Assembly (NCBI GenBank): GCA_965199905.1
Contig: OZ241366.1
Location: forward strand, 3,410,001-3,474,000
DNA: 64,000 nt
Origin: Ilyomonas sp965199905
GTDB taxonomy: Bacteria > Bacteroidota > Bacteroidia > Chitinophagales > Chitinophagaceae
Direction: 5' to 3'
In this document: one piece after another, positions 46,362 through 54,669 of the stretch
How the letters are laid out: each line of letters opens with the position of its first letter
Numbering within the stretch: the stretch's first letter is position 1
Made by a program: the position numbers and the translations under genes
The notes under the pieces: generated by a model
The model's input: only the letters and a program-made list of their open reading frames with translations
Told to the model about the DNA's origin: nothing
Databases searched by the model: none

Positions 46362-47639
46362 ATGAAGACCCACATTATCTCATTTCTGGCGCTGACTGCC
46401 ATTGTTGCATCGGTTGGATGCAGCCCCAAAGGAACCAAAACTGTGGTACCGGATAACGGGCAGTTAATGGGTATTGCTCCCAGCTCTCGCAGCAGTATGA
46501 CCCGCCCGATCGGAATGGTATATGTACCACCGGGAACTTTTCACATGGGGCCCAGTGACGAAGATGTTAATTTCAGTTTCTCATCGCGTAATAAGGAAGT
46601 TTCCATCTCCGGCTTCTGGATGGATCAAACTGAAATTACAAACAATGAATATCGCCAGTTCGTTTACTGGACAAGAGATTCATTGGCCGCCGTTGAGCTT
46701 GGTTATATTAAAACCGGAACGGATGGCGACACTTCCATCGATCCAAAAAAATCAGGCGCTATCAAATGGGGCGATAAATCGACCATGGAAAAATTGTCTA
46801 ATCTGGTATTAGCTCCTGACAACCGCATTTACGGTAAAATGGAACTTGATCCGGATAAAATCATGTACAGCGTTCAGGGGTATGATTATGAAGCTGCTAC
46901 CAGGCGCGAGAACATCGGTCGTCCCCGTAAAGATTTTATCTATAAATATGGGCAGAAGGTTTACCCGGATACATTGGTTTGGGTAAGAGACTTCTCTTAC
47001 TCTTATAACGAGCCGATGGCAAAGCGTTATTTTTCACATCCTTCTTTTGGCAATTATCCGGTTGTAGGTGTTTCCTGGAAACAGGCATTCGCATTTTGCA
47101 ACTGGCGATCACGTCATCTGAACGACTTTTTAGAAAAACGCAGGTTTGCCCGCGAAAGTGATTTTCGTCTGCCTACAGAAGCTGAGTGGGAATATGCAGC
47201 CCGCGGTGGACGCTCTCAGTCAATGTATCCCTGGGGCAACTATTATACACGTAACCGAAAGGGTTGCCTGTTAGCCAATTTTAAACCGGGACGCGGTAAT
47301 TATCCTGAAGATGGCGGTTTTTACACCGTACGTGCGGATGCTTACTGGCCAAATGATTTTGGTTTATACAATATGGCTGGTAATGTATCTGAGTGGACAG
47401 AATCTTATTTCTATGAAGGTTCTTATAATTTCCAGCACGATATGAACCCAACGGTTCGTTACAATGCAAAAGATACAGATCCGCCGCTGATGAAACGGAA
47501 GGTAGTAAGAGGTGGAAGCTGGAAAGATGTAGCTTATTATTTACAAACAAGCTCACGTAGTTATGAATATCAGGACAGTGCCAAATCATACATCGGATTC
47601 CGTTGTGCGATTGACCTGCCTGCACAAATGAAAAAATAA
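46362..47639 (+). CDS. gldK: GldK (PorK), T9SS ring lipoprotein
   Basis: 425 residues. A lipoprotein (VASVGCS, lipidated Cys20) of the sulfatase-modifying-factor (FGE) fold. With GldN (PorN) it forms the periplasmic ring under the outer membrane that is part of the T9SS trans-envelope machine. FGE-fold segments: GMVYVPPGTFHMGPSDEDV, ISGFWMDQTEITNNEYRQFV, FRLPTEAEWEYAARGGRSQ, YNMAGNVSEWTESYF and VVRGGSWKD. It is first in the gldKLMN operon; gldL starts 105 bp after the stop. GldJ is a related lipoprotein, but the gldL neighbour settles the call. Confidence 0.94.
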   Translation: MKTHIISFLALTAIVASVGCSPKGTKTVVPDNGQLMGIAPSSRSSMTRPIGMVYVPPGTFHMGPSDEDVNFSFSSRNKEVSISGFWMDQTEITNNEYRQFVYWTRDSLAAVELGYIKTGTDGDTSIDPKKSGAIKWGDKSTMEKLSNLVLAPDNRIYGKMELDPDKIMYSVQGYDYEAATRRENIGRPRKDFIYKYGQKVYPDTLVWVRDFSYSYNEPMAKRYFSHPSFGNYPVVGVSWKQAFAFCNWRSRHLNDFLEKRRFARESDFRLPTEAEWEYAARGGRSQSMYPWGNYYTRNRKGCLLANFKPGRGNYPEDGGFYTVRADAYWPNDFGLYNMAGNVSEWTESYFYEGSYNFQHDMNPTVRYNAKDTDPPLMKRKVVRGGSWKDVAYYLQTSSRSYEYQDSAKSYIGFRCAIDLPAQMKK

Positions 47640-47743
47640 TTATTAAAACGTTTTTACAGAGAGCATCCAATACAACAGCCAAAGGACAGGCTGTGTAATT
47701 CAATATCTTAAACAAAACAAAACATAAAACAAAAAAGAGAACA

Positions 47744-48514
47744 ATGGCAGCTGCAATTCCTCCTAAAGTAAGCCGAATCGTTGACATTCTTGTATCCATC
47801 GCCGCCGCAGTGGTGATTGTAGGCGCATTATTTAAAATTGAACACTGGGCTTTTGCCGATGAAATGCTTATTGTGGGCTTAGGCACCGAAGCTGTGGTAT
47901 TTCTAATCTATGGTGGTTTATACCTAATATATCCGCCGGTTGACGACATGGAAGTTCATCTTCCAAAAGAACTTCGGCCAGCAGCCGCTGGCAATCCTGC
48001 CCTTAACACTATGGAAAAAATGTTGAAAGATGCTGACATTACACCAGCCAATTTAACTAAATTAAGTGCAGGTTTCCAGAAACTGGGAACTACCGTAGAT
48101 AAAATGGGTGAAATAAGCGATGTAGTAAAAGCTACCGGCGACTATACCGCTAAAACGAACGAAGCCGCTGCTGCCATGGGAACGGTTAAAGACGCTTACT
48201 CGAAGTTTGCCACTTCTATGAATACTTTCAACTCGGCTTCAGAAAGCACAAAAGGCTATCAGGATCAGGTGCAGGTATTGACTAAAAACCTGGCTTCGCT
48301 GAATACTATTTATCAACTGGAAATGCAGGAAAGCAATAACCACCTGAAAGCTTTAAACAGCTTCTACGGTAAATTAACAGAAGCTTCTGCAGCTATGTCT
48401 ACCAGTGCTGAAGATGCTAAAAAAGCGCAATTGCAGATTGCTACTTTGGCAACTAACCTGTCGAAACTGAACCAGGTATATGGTGGTATGCTCACAGCAA
48501 TGCAATTGAAGTAA
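47744..48514 (+). CDS. gldL: GldL (PorL), T9SS/gliding motor membrane subunit
   Basis: 256 residues. Two N-terminal membrane helices (SRIVDILVSIAAAVVIVGAL and TEAVVFLIYGGLYLIYP) and a long cytoplasmic helical tail. With GldM it forms the proton-motive-force-driven motor that powers secretion and gliding. Conserved charged residues in the membrane region are visible: Lys31 and His34 in LFKIEHW, and Glu49 in GLGTEAVVF; the glutamate is important for proton coupling in studied GldL proteins. It follows gldK and precedes gldM in the usual order. Confidence 0.94.
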   Translation: MAAAIPPKVSRIVDILVSIAAAVVIVGALFKIEHWAFADEMLIVGLGTEAVVFLIYGGLYLIYPPVDDMEVHLPKELRPAAAGNPALNTMEKMLKDADITPANLTKLSAGFQKLGTTVDKMGEISDVVKATGDYTAKTNEAAAAMGTVKDAYSKFATSMNTFNSASESTKGYQDQVQVLTKNLASLNTIYQLEMQESNNHLKALNSFYGKLTEASAAMSTSAEDAKKAQLQIATLATNLSKLNQVYGGMLTAMQLK

Positions 48515-48624
48515 CAAAAAAGATATTTTACTAAATAAACAATACAGACAGAAAAGCAATATTGCAACAGCAATCCTGTTTTTCTGTTTCATCACATTAT
48601 TAAAGACAAAATTGTACTACTAAA

Positions 48625-50145
48625 ATGGCACTACCTAAAGAGCCACGGCAGAAAATGATTAACCTGATGTACCTGGTGCTGACAGCCCTGCTGGCACTGA
48701 ACGTATCATCAGAAATCCTGAATGCTTTCAAAACGGTGAATACCAGTTTGAATAATGCCACTGGAACCATCGAGAAAAAAAACAATACTCTATTCAGTGA
48801 TTTTACGCAATTAAAAAATGATCCGAAAACAGCTCAAAAAGCGGCTGTTTGGGGTGCAAAAGCAGATGCTGCTAAAAAATTGTCCGATGATATGAATGGT
48901 TACATTCTGTCTTTGCAGGATCGATTGAAAAAAGAAGCTGATTTTGATCCTGCTACCGGAAAGTTTAATGAAGCCAGTTTAGAAGCCGCTACACGCCTAA
49001 TGAACGAGCAAGGTGAAGGAGAAAAGCTACAGGCAAAATTGAAGCAATTTAAAGAAGCTCTTTTAAATGTTGATCCGGCTGTAAAAAAGGTATTTGAACA
49101 AACGCTGCCTATCGATTACAGTACACCAAAAGTTGAGAACTCGGCAAATAATACGTTTGCAACAGCCTATTTTCATATGACTCCGACAATTGCTGCACTT
49201 ACCATTCTCAGCAAATTTCAGAATGATGTAAGAAACAGTGAAGCTCAGGTTGTTGAATACTGTCATAATCAGGTTAGTACGGTGCCGGTTGTGTTTGACC
49301 AGTTCCAGGCATTTGCGGGGCAAAATTCGCAGTATTTAATGCCGGGTCAGGAATTGCAGATTACGGCTGGTATAGGCGCCTTTAGTGCAGCAGCCAAACC
49401 AACTATAACTATTGATGGTGCCAATATTGCTTTGAATGCTGATGGGGCGGCTGTTTATAAAACTACTGTAGGTGGTGCTGGTTCATATACTAAAAAGGTG
49501 CACATTTCGTTTGTAAAACCAGATGGTACTACCGGAACAAAAGATGTTGAAGTGCCTTATACAGTAGGTTCGCCAACAGGTGCTTCAGTAAGTGCCGATG
49601 CAGTAAAAGTTCTTTATATTGGGTTAGATAATCCACTTTCTGTTAGTGGTGGAAACGTTGGTGATGAAAAAGTTAGCTTTAACATGGATAATGGAAGCTT
49701 TACCAAGGATAGACCAGGTCACTATATTGTTCGCCCGGGCAAACCTGGAACAGCTACTGTTACTTTAACCATTGATGGCAAGCCGCAAAAGTTTGATTTT
49801 CGTGTAAAATCAGTTCCGGATCCGGTAGGTATGGTAGGTGCCAGTAAAGGGGGAATGATGGGTGTAAACGATTTCAAAGCACAGGCAGGTGTTCGTGCTG
49901 AATTGGAAAACTTCGTATTTGAAGGCGTAAAATTTACAGTAACCAGCTTTACTATGACATTTACGGGTCCGGGAATGCCGGAAGGTTTTGCTTATAAAGA
50001 AGTATCGGGCAATACCTTTAATTCGGTAAGAGATCTGATTGAAAAATGCCGCCCGAAAACAGCGGTGATTATAGATAATATCAAAGCGTCAGGTCCTGGC
50101 GGCACGCGTACGTTGCCTCCGGTATCTTTCAACTTAAGAGGATAA
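48625..50145 (+). CDS. gldM: GldM (PorM), T9SS/gliding motor periplasmic shaft
   Basis: 506 residues. A short cytoplasmic start (MALPKEPRQKMINLMYL) and one membrane helix (LVLTALLALNV) are followed by a long periplasmic region. An N-terminal helical part (about 35-220) is followed by Ig-like domains that reach the GldKN ring. It works with GldL as the rotary or energy-transducing motor of T9SS. Length is near the usual 510-520. The stop lies 18 bp before the gldN start, so the two genes are probably co-translated from one mRNA. Confidence 0.94.
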   Translation: MALPKEPRQKMINLMYLVLTALLALNVSSEILNAFKTVNTSLNNATGTIEKKNNTLFSDFTQLKNDPKTAQKAAVWGAKADAAKKLSDDMNGYILSLQDRLKKEADFDPATGKFNEASLEAATRLMNEQGEGEKLQAKLKQFKEALLNVDPAVKKVFEQTLPIDYSTPKVENSANNTFATAYFHMTPTIAALTILSKFQNDVRNSEAQVVEYCHNQVSTVPVVFDQFQAFAGQNSQYLMPGQELQITAGIGAFSAAAKPTITIDGANIALNADGAAVYKTTVGGAGSYTKKVHISFVKPDGTTGTKDVEVPYTVGSPTGASVSADAVKVLYIGLDNPLSVSGGNVGDEKVSFNMDNGSFTKDRPGHYIVRPGKPGTATVTLTIDGKPQKFDFRVKSVPDPVGMVGASKGGMMGVNDFKAQAGVRAELENFVFEGVKFTVTSFTMTFTGPGMPEGFAYKEVSGNTFNSVRDLIEKCRPKTAVIIDNIKASGPGGTRTLPPVSFNLRG

Positions 50146-50163
50146 TCTGATAAGGTAAATATT

Positions 50164-51276
50164 ATGCAGATAAAGCAGTTCGTTAAAACAGGTTTCATTC
50201 TCGGTTTGTCAGTTATGGCATTGAGTTCTGTGTTCGCGCAAAAAACGCGGACTAAGAAAACACGACCAGGCACCAATAATTATGGTAATAATAATTATGG
50301 CAGTACTAATAACTACGGCAATACCACAGATACAACTAAAAAGAAAGGTACTAAAGCCGGAGCATCAAATAGCTACAACAGTTATGGAACCGCTCCCGCA
50401 GAAAGTGGCGCTATGGCAATTGACAGTACATTGCCAATAACAGTAATGCCTTCCTCCGGCGGATTGCTGGATAGTGTAAAGCCTTCTTTGCGGAACGATG
50501 CGCCTTTCGAGGAAAATCTTGTAAAAGATCGTACACCTTTGCCTTATGAAAATCTGCGTGAAGATGATGCGGCTTATCGTGTTAGGGTTTGGCGCGAAAT
50601 AGATACCCGTGAAAAAATTAATCTTCCGTTCCGCTATGCGGCAGTAGAAGATAATGGCAGCCAGCGTTTTATCAGTATTTTATTGGCAGCTATAAAAGAT
50701 TCTTTAAACGGAATCACCGCGTTTAGCGCTGAAGATGACCGTTTTACCACACCAATTACATCGGCTGATGCAGAAAAGGCATTTGGTGGCGGAGCAGACA
50801 CTGTAAAAGAATATGATTTGGATGGAAACGTAAAAGGCTACCAGGTAAGAGCGAAAGCAGTGGAGCCTGATTCTATCTACCTGTTCCGTATTAAAGAAGA
50901 GTGGATTTTTGATAAGAAGTCAAGCCGTATGTATGCCCGCATTTTAGGTATTGCACCGGTTATTTCTCAGAAACTTTCTACCGGCGAAATGGTACCCAAT
51001 AGTGAACATCCGGTTTGGTGGGTTTATTATCCGGATTTGCGTCCTGTGCTGGCGAAGTATATGGCATACAATCCTAAAAACATGGGTGCCCGTATGACCT
51101 GGGAAGAACTGTTCGAAAACCGTTTATTCGGTAGCTACATTACTCGCTCAACGATAGATAATCCATACGACATGCCGCTGAAACAATACATTGATGATCC
51201 AATGTACCGTTTGTATGCCGGCGATGCAATCAAGGAGAAGATATTTAATTACGAGCAGGCGCTTTGGTCTTACTAA
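50164..51276 (+). CDS. gldN: GldN (PorN), T9SS ring protein
   Basis: 370 residues. The signal peptide ends SSVFAQ. An Asn/Tyr/Gly-rich low-complexity stretch (NNYGNNNYGSTNNYGNT, about 40-60) precedes the conserved domain with YRVRVWREIDTREKINLPF, the segment VDSIYLFRIKEEWIFDKKSS (approximate) and PVWWVYYPDLRPVL. GldN binds GldK lipoproteins in the periplasmic ring. The Asn-rich linker is longer than I would expect in this family. Last gene of gldKLMN, followed by a terminator. Confidence 0.93.
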   Translation: MQIKQFVKTGFILGLSVMALSSVFAQKTRTKKTRPGTNNYGNNNYGSTNNYGNTTDTTKKKGTKAGASNSYNSYGTAPAESGAMAIDSTLPITVMPSSGGLLDSVKPSLRNDAPFEENLVKDRTPLPYENLREDDAAYRVRVWREIDTREKINLPFRYAAVEDNGSQRFISILLAAIKDSLNGITAFSAEDDRFTTPITSADAEKAFGGGADTVKEYDLDGNVKGYQVRAKAVEPDSIYLFRIKEEWIFDKKSSRMYARILGIAPVISQKLSTGEMVPNSEHPVWWVYYPDLRPVLAKYMAYNPKNMGARMTWEELFENRLFGSYITRSTIDNPYDMPLKQYIDDPMYRLYAGDAIKEKIFNYEQALWSY

Positions 51277-51297
51277 AAATTTATAAGTAGATATTGG

Positions 51298-51320
51298 AAA
51301 CGCCCTTAGGGGCGTTTTTC
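51298..51320 (+). terminator. Terminator of the gldKLMN operon
   Basis: Stem AAACGCCC / GGGCGTTT with a 4-nt loop and T-run, 22 bp after the gldN stop. Confidence 0.8.
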
Positions 51321-51490
51321 TTTTACTGTATCCTTCTGAAGGATAAATTATGGATATTTAAAAGAGGATTGCGTAAAAGAATCTCATAAATTAGTAAAAA
51401 TACCGCTGCCGGGTTTCCCAGAATTCTTTTCATACACATCTTTACTTTAATTTTGTGGATAATTAAGCAAGAGCGTATAACAATAACACT

Positions 51491-52708
51491 ATGTTGAAAT
51501 TACCCGTTTATTTAGATAATAATGCCACCACGCCAATGGATCCGCGTGTGCTGGAAGCCATGATACCTTATTTTACAGAACACTTTGGTAATGCTGCCAG
51601 CCGCAATCATCCGTTTGGCTGGGAAGCTGAAGAAGCGGTTGATTATGCCCGTGAGCAGGTAGCGAAGCTGATTGGCGCCGACCCGAAAGAAATCATCTTT
51701 ACATCCGGCGCTACTGAAGGCGACAATCTCGGTATCAAAGGGGTATATGAAATGTATGCAACAAAAGGCAATCATGTTATTACCGCTGTTACTGAACACA
51801 AGGCAGTGCTCGACACTTGCAAGCACATTGAAAAATTAGGTGGTGATGTTACTTATCTTCCGGTAAAAGAAGATGGGTTGATTGATTTGGCAGAACTGGA
51901 AGCCGCTATCAGGCCAACCACTATTTTGATTGCTATTATGTATGCTAACAACGAAGTAGGTGTAATACAGCCGGTAAAAGAAATCAGCGCCATTGCCCGC
52001 AAGCATGGTGTGTTATTCTTTACAGATGCTACCCAAGCGGCTGGTAAAATTCCGGTTGATGTAATAAAAGATGGCATTGACCTGCTTACCTTCTCTGCAC
52101 ATAAAATGTACGGACCGAAAGGTGTGGGTGCTTTATATGTGCGTCGTAAAAACCCACGTGTGAAAGTAACAGCCCAGATTGATGGCGGCGGTCACGAGCG
52201 CGGTATGAGAAGCGGTACGCTGAATGTTCCGGGTATTGTAGGCTTTGGTAAAGCTTGCGAGCTTTGCCGCCTCGATATGGAAGAAGATACAAAACGCATC
52301 AGTGCTTTGCGCGATAAACTGGAAAATGCATTGACTCAAATAGAGGAAAGTTATGTAAACGGTAATCGTGAGCATCGCCTCCCGCATGTAGCTAATATCT
52401 CTTTCAAATATGTAGAAGGAGAGGGGCTCATGATGGGCTTCAATAAAAACATTGCACTTTCTTCCGGCTCGGCTTGTACCAGTGCTTCACTGGAGCCAAG
52501 TTATGTGTTAAAAGCATTGGGTTTAGGTGATGATCTGGCACACTCTTCCTTACGTTTCGGGTTGGGCAGATTTACAACCGAAGAACAAATTGATTATACC
52601 ATTGAGCATGTAAAAAGCACGGTGCTTAAGCTGCGCGAAATGAGCCCGCTTTGGGAGATGTATAAAGAAGGTGTCGATATTGACAGTATTGAATGGGCAG
52701 CACATTAA
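51491..52708 (+). CDS. iscS: Cysteine desulfurase IscS
   Basis: 405 residues. A pyridoxal-phosphate enzyme that mobilises sulfur from cysteine for Fe-S cluster assembly. Visible: VYLDNNATTPMDPRV at the start, His103 in TEHKAVLDTC, the PLP lysine Lys205 in SAHKMYGPKG, RSGTLNVPGIVGFGKA, and the catalytic cysteine loop SSGSACTSASLEPSYVL (Cys near 328). Length and motifs match E. coli IscS closely (group I desulfurase). It is followed by iscU 65 bp downstream. Confidence 0.96.
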   Translation: MLKLPVYLDNNATTPMDPRVLEAMIPYFTEHFGNAASRNHPFGWEAEEAVDYAREQVAKLIGADPKEIIFTSGATEGDNLGIKGVYEMYATKGNHVITAVTEHKAVLDTCKHIEKLGGDVTYLPVKEDGLIDLAELEAAIRPTTILIAIMYANNEVGVIQPVKEISAIARKHGVLFFTDATQAAGKIPVDVIKDGIDLLTFSAHKMYGPKGVGALYVRRKNPRVKVTAQIDGGGHERGMRSGTLNVPGIVGFGKACELCRLDMEEDTKRISALRDKLENALTQIEESYVNGNREHRLPHVANISFKYVEGEGLMMGFNKNIALSSGSACTSASLEPSYVLKALGLGDDLAHSSLRFGLGRFTTEEQIDYTIEHVKSTVLKLREMSPLWEMYKEGVDIDSIEWAAH

Positions 52709-52773
52709 TTATTGATAATTGCATATTGGTAATTTTCAATTGACCATTAAAATTTAAAATAAAAAAATAGAAT

Positions 52774-53190
52774 ATGGCTTACTCAGATAAAGTGATTGAT
52801 CATTACAGCAATCCAAAAAATGTTGGAACTTTAGATAAAAGCAAAAAGAACGTAGGTACCGGTTTGGTTGGCGCTCCTGAATGCGGCGACGTAATGCGCC
52901 TGCAGATTGAAGTAGACGATGCCACCGGCGTTATCTCTGATGCAAAATTTAAAACGTTTGGTTGTGGCTCTGCCATTGCTTCTTCATCATTGGCTACAGA
53001 ATGGCTGAAAGGCAAATCGGTAGATGAAGCTTTGTCGATAGACAACATGACTATCGTTGAAGAATTGAATTTACCCCCGGTAAAAATTCACTGCTCTGTA
53101 TTGGCAGAAGATGCCATTAAAGCTGCCATCAACGACTACCGCCAGAAGAATGGGCTGGAAGCATTGGCGTTTGAAGAAAGGATTCATTAA
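52774..53190 (+). CDS. iscU: Iron-sulfur cluster scaffold IscU
   Basis: 138 residues. Assembles [2Fe-2S] clusters with sulfur from IscS. The three ligand cysteines are Cys37 (GAPECGDV, with Asp39), Cys64 (TFGCGSAIASSS) and Cys107 (VKIHCSVLAE). The chaperone-binding LPPVK motif (ELNLPPVKIHC) is present, as in IscU handled by HscA. No hscA, hscB or fdx is adjacent. Gene order iscS-iscU-iscA. Confidence 0.96.
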   Translation: MAYSDKVIDHYSNPKNVGTLDKSKKNVGTGLVGAPECGDVMRLQIEVDDATGVISDAKFKTFGCGSAIASSSLATEWLKGKSVDEALSIDNMTIVEELNLPPVKIHCSVLAEDAIKAAINDYRQKNGLEALAFEERIH

Positions 53191-53205
53191 GCAATCAGAA
53201 AATGT

Positions 53206-53283
53206 GCTGATTTGGAAATTTGAAAATGATTGAGTGATTCTTTCATTTTCAAATTCACACATTTTCAGATTTTCAAATTAGAA
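53206..53283. repeat. Long imperfect palindrome between iscU and iscA
   Basis: Left half includes AATTTGAAAATGA and GAAAATGTG; right half includes TCATTTTCAAATT and CACATTTTC. Together they form an AT-rich hairpin immediately before the iscA start. It could attenuate or stabilise the transcript between the two genes. Confidence 0.5.
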
Positions 53284-53286
53284 GAA

Positions 53287-53637
53287 ATGATAGCGACGGA
53301 TAACGCAATATATGTAAGCGAGAAGGCAAAAAGCAAGGTTCACAAACTAATGGAAGATGCCGGTATTGCTGATGACGGATCCTATTTTCTGCGAGTGTCC
53401 GTTGTAGGTGGCGGTTGTTCGGGGTTAAGTTATAAACTCGATTTTGACAACGAAGCCAAACCGATGGATCAGTCATTTGAAGATAATGGTGTGAAGGTAG
53501 TGACCGACCTGAAAAGCTTTCTATATTTAGTAAATACGGAACTTGATTTCAGTGATGGCTTGAACGGAAAAGGCTTTTACTTTAATAACCCAAATGCAAG
53601 CCGTAGCTGTGGTTGTGGAGAAAGCTTTGCTGTATAG
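53287..53637 (+). CDS. iscA: Iron-sulfur assembly protein IscA/HesB family
   Basis: 116 residues from the ATG at 53287 (MIATDNAIYVSEKAKSKVHK); the longer in-frame version would translate the palindrome and is unlikely. An A-type carrier that transfers Fe-S clusters. Conserved cysteines: Cys44 in VVGGGCSGLSYKL and Cys108/Cys110 in ASRSCGCGESF. IscA, ErpA and SufA cannot be distinguished by sequence alone; the isc neighbours favour IscA. Terminator follows. Confidence 0.92.
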   Translation: MIATDNAIYVSEKAKSKVHKLMEDAGIADDGSYFLRVSVVGGGCSGLSYKLDFDNEAKPMDQSFEDNGVKVVTDLKSFLYLVNTELDFSDGLNGKGFYFNNPNASRSCGCGESFAV

Positions 53638-53668
53638 ACTTTATGCCACAGAGAACATTTTAATAGTG

Positions 53669-53696
53669 AGCCGGATGATTATCATCCGGCTTTTTT
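53669..53696 (+). terminator. Terminator after iscA
   Basis: 10-bp perfect stem (AGCCGGATGA / TCATCCGGCT), 3-nt loop and T-run, 32 bp after the iscA stop. Confidence 0.88.
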
Positions 53697-53810
53697 ATGT
53701 AATAAAGTTAAAGGCTGAGTTGCAGGATAATCTTGCGGGTGGTATAACGTTTCTCTACTAATCTTTGTGCCTTAGCGCCTTTGTGGCAAACAAAAATTTA
53801 GTTTTACCGC

Positions 53811-54533
53811 ATGTGGATGATCTGTAAAAAAGAGTGGCAGCAGTTTTTCAATAGCCTGACGGGCTATATTGCTCTCACCATTTTTTTGCTTCTTACCGGG
53901 TTGTTTCTTTTTGTGTTTCCAGATACAGACCTGCTTTCGTTCGGGTATGCGTCGTTGGGAAACTTCTTTACGCTGGCGCCGTGGATATTAATGTTTTTAG
54001 TGCCGACGATTACAATGCGAAGCCTGGTGGATGAATACCGTGGCGGCACATTCGAGTTATTGAAAACGTTGCCGGTAAGTTCATCGCAGATTGTATGGGG
54101 CAAATACTTTGGGGCGCTGCTGGTGGTGGCGCTGGCGTTGTTGCCGACTGTTATATATGCTATATCCATTCAGCAGCTAAGTGCAATTGGAGGTATTGAT
54201 ATTGGGGCGACAATTGGCAGTTATATCGGGTTGCTGTTGCTGGGCGCGGTGTTTACGGCTATTGGCATTTGCACAAGCAGTTTCACAAATAATACAGTGG
54301 TAGCGTTTATTATGGGGGCATTTGTTTGCTTTTTGTTTTATAATGGGTTTGAAGCCATCAGCCAGTTGCCTATATTTCGTTCCGGGGCGGATTATTATAT
54401 TGAGCTGATGGGAATCAATTTTCATTATGCGAGCATTAGCCGGGGCGTGGTGGATTTGCGGGATTTAGTTTATTTCGCGGGCATCATTGTGTTGTTTTTA
54501 TTGATTACACAGAGAAATATTGCGAAGCGATGA
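53811..54533 (+). CDS. gldF: GldF, gliding-associated ABC transporter permease
   Basis: 240 residues with six membrane helices. ABC-2 permease related to NosY/CcmB-type exporters. Typical start MWMICKKEWQQFFNSLTGYI, then APWILMFLVPTITMRSLVDEYRGGTFELLKTLPVS, which is well conserved in GldF. Forms a transporter with GldG and the ATPase GldA, required for gliding in Flavobacterium johnsoniae. gldA is not in this window. gldG begins 136 bp downstream after a small tandem repeat. Confidence 0.92.
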   Translation: MWMICKKEWQQFFNSLTGYIALTIFLLLTGLFLFVFPDTDLLSFGYASLGNFFTLAPWILMFLVPTITMRSLVDEYRGGTFELLKTLPVSSSQIVWGKYFGALLVVALALLPTVIYAISIQQLSAIGGIDIGATIGSYIGLLLLGAVFTAIGICTSSFTNNTVVAFIMGAFVCFLFYNGFEAISQLPIFRSGADYYIELMGINFHYASISRGVVDLRDLVYFAGIIVLFLLITQRNIAKR

Positions 54534-54561
54534 ATGGCATCTGGTCAAAAAGCACGTTTGG

Positions 54562-54624
54562 TTCCAAACGACAAATATTGGTTTCCGAATGAAGAACGTC
54601 GGCTTCCGAAGTAAGAACGTTGGA
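54562..54624. repeat. Three 21-bp tandem repeats between gldF and gldG
   Basis: Units start at 54562, 54583 and 54604. Units 2 and 3 share TTCCGAA..AAGAACGT.GG and unit 1 is degenerate (TTCCAAACGACAAATATTGG). The period is exactly 21 bp, about two helical turns. No coding potential. Confidence 0.65.
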
Positions 54625-54669
54625 CGCAGAACTGTGAAAGATTAAAAAACAGAAACAAGAAGAGATTCA

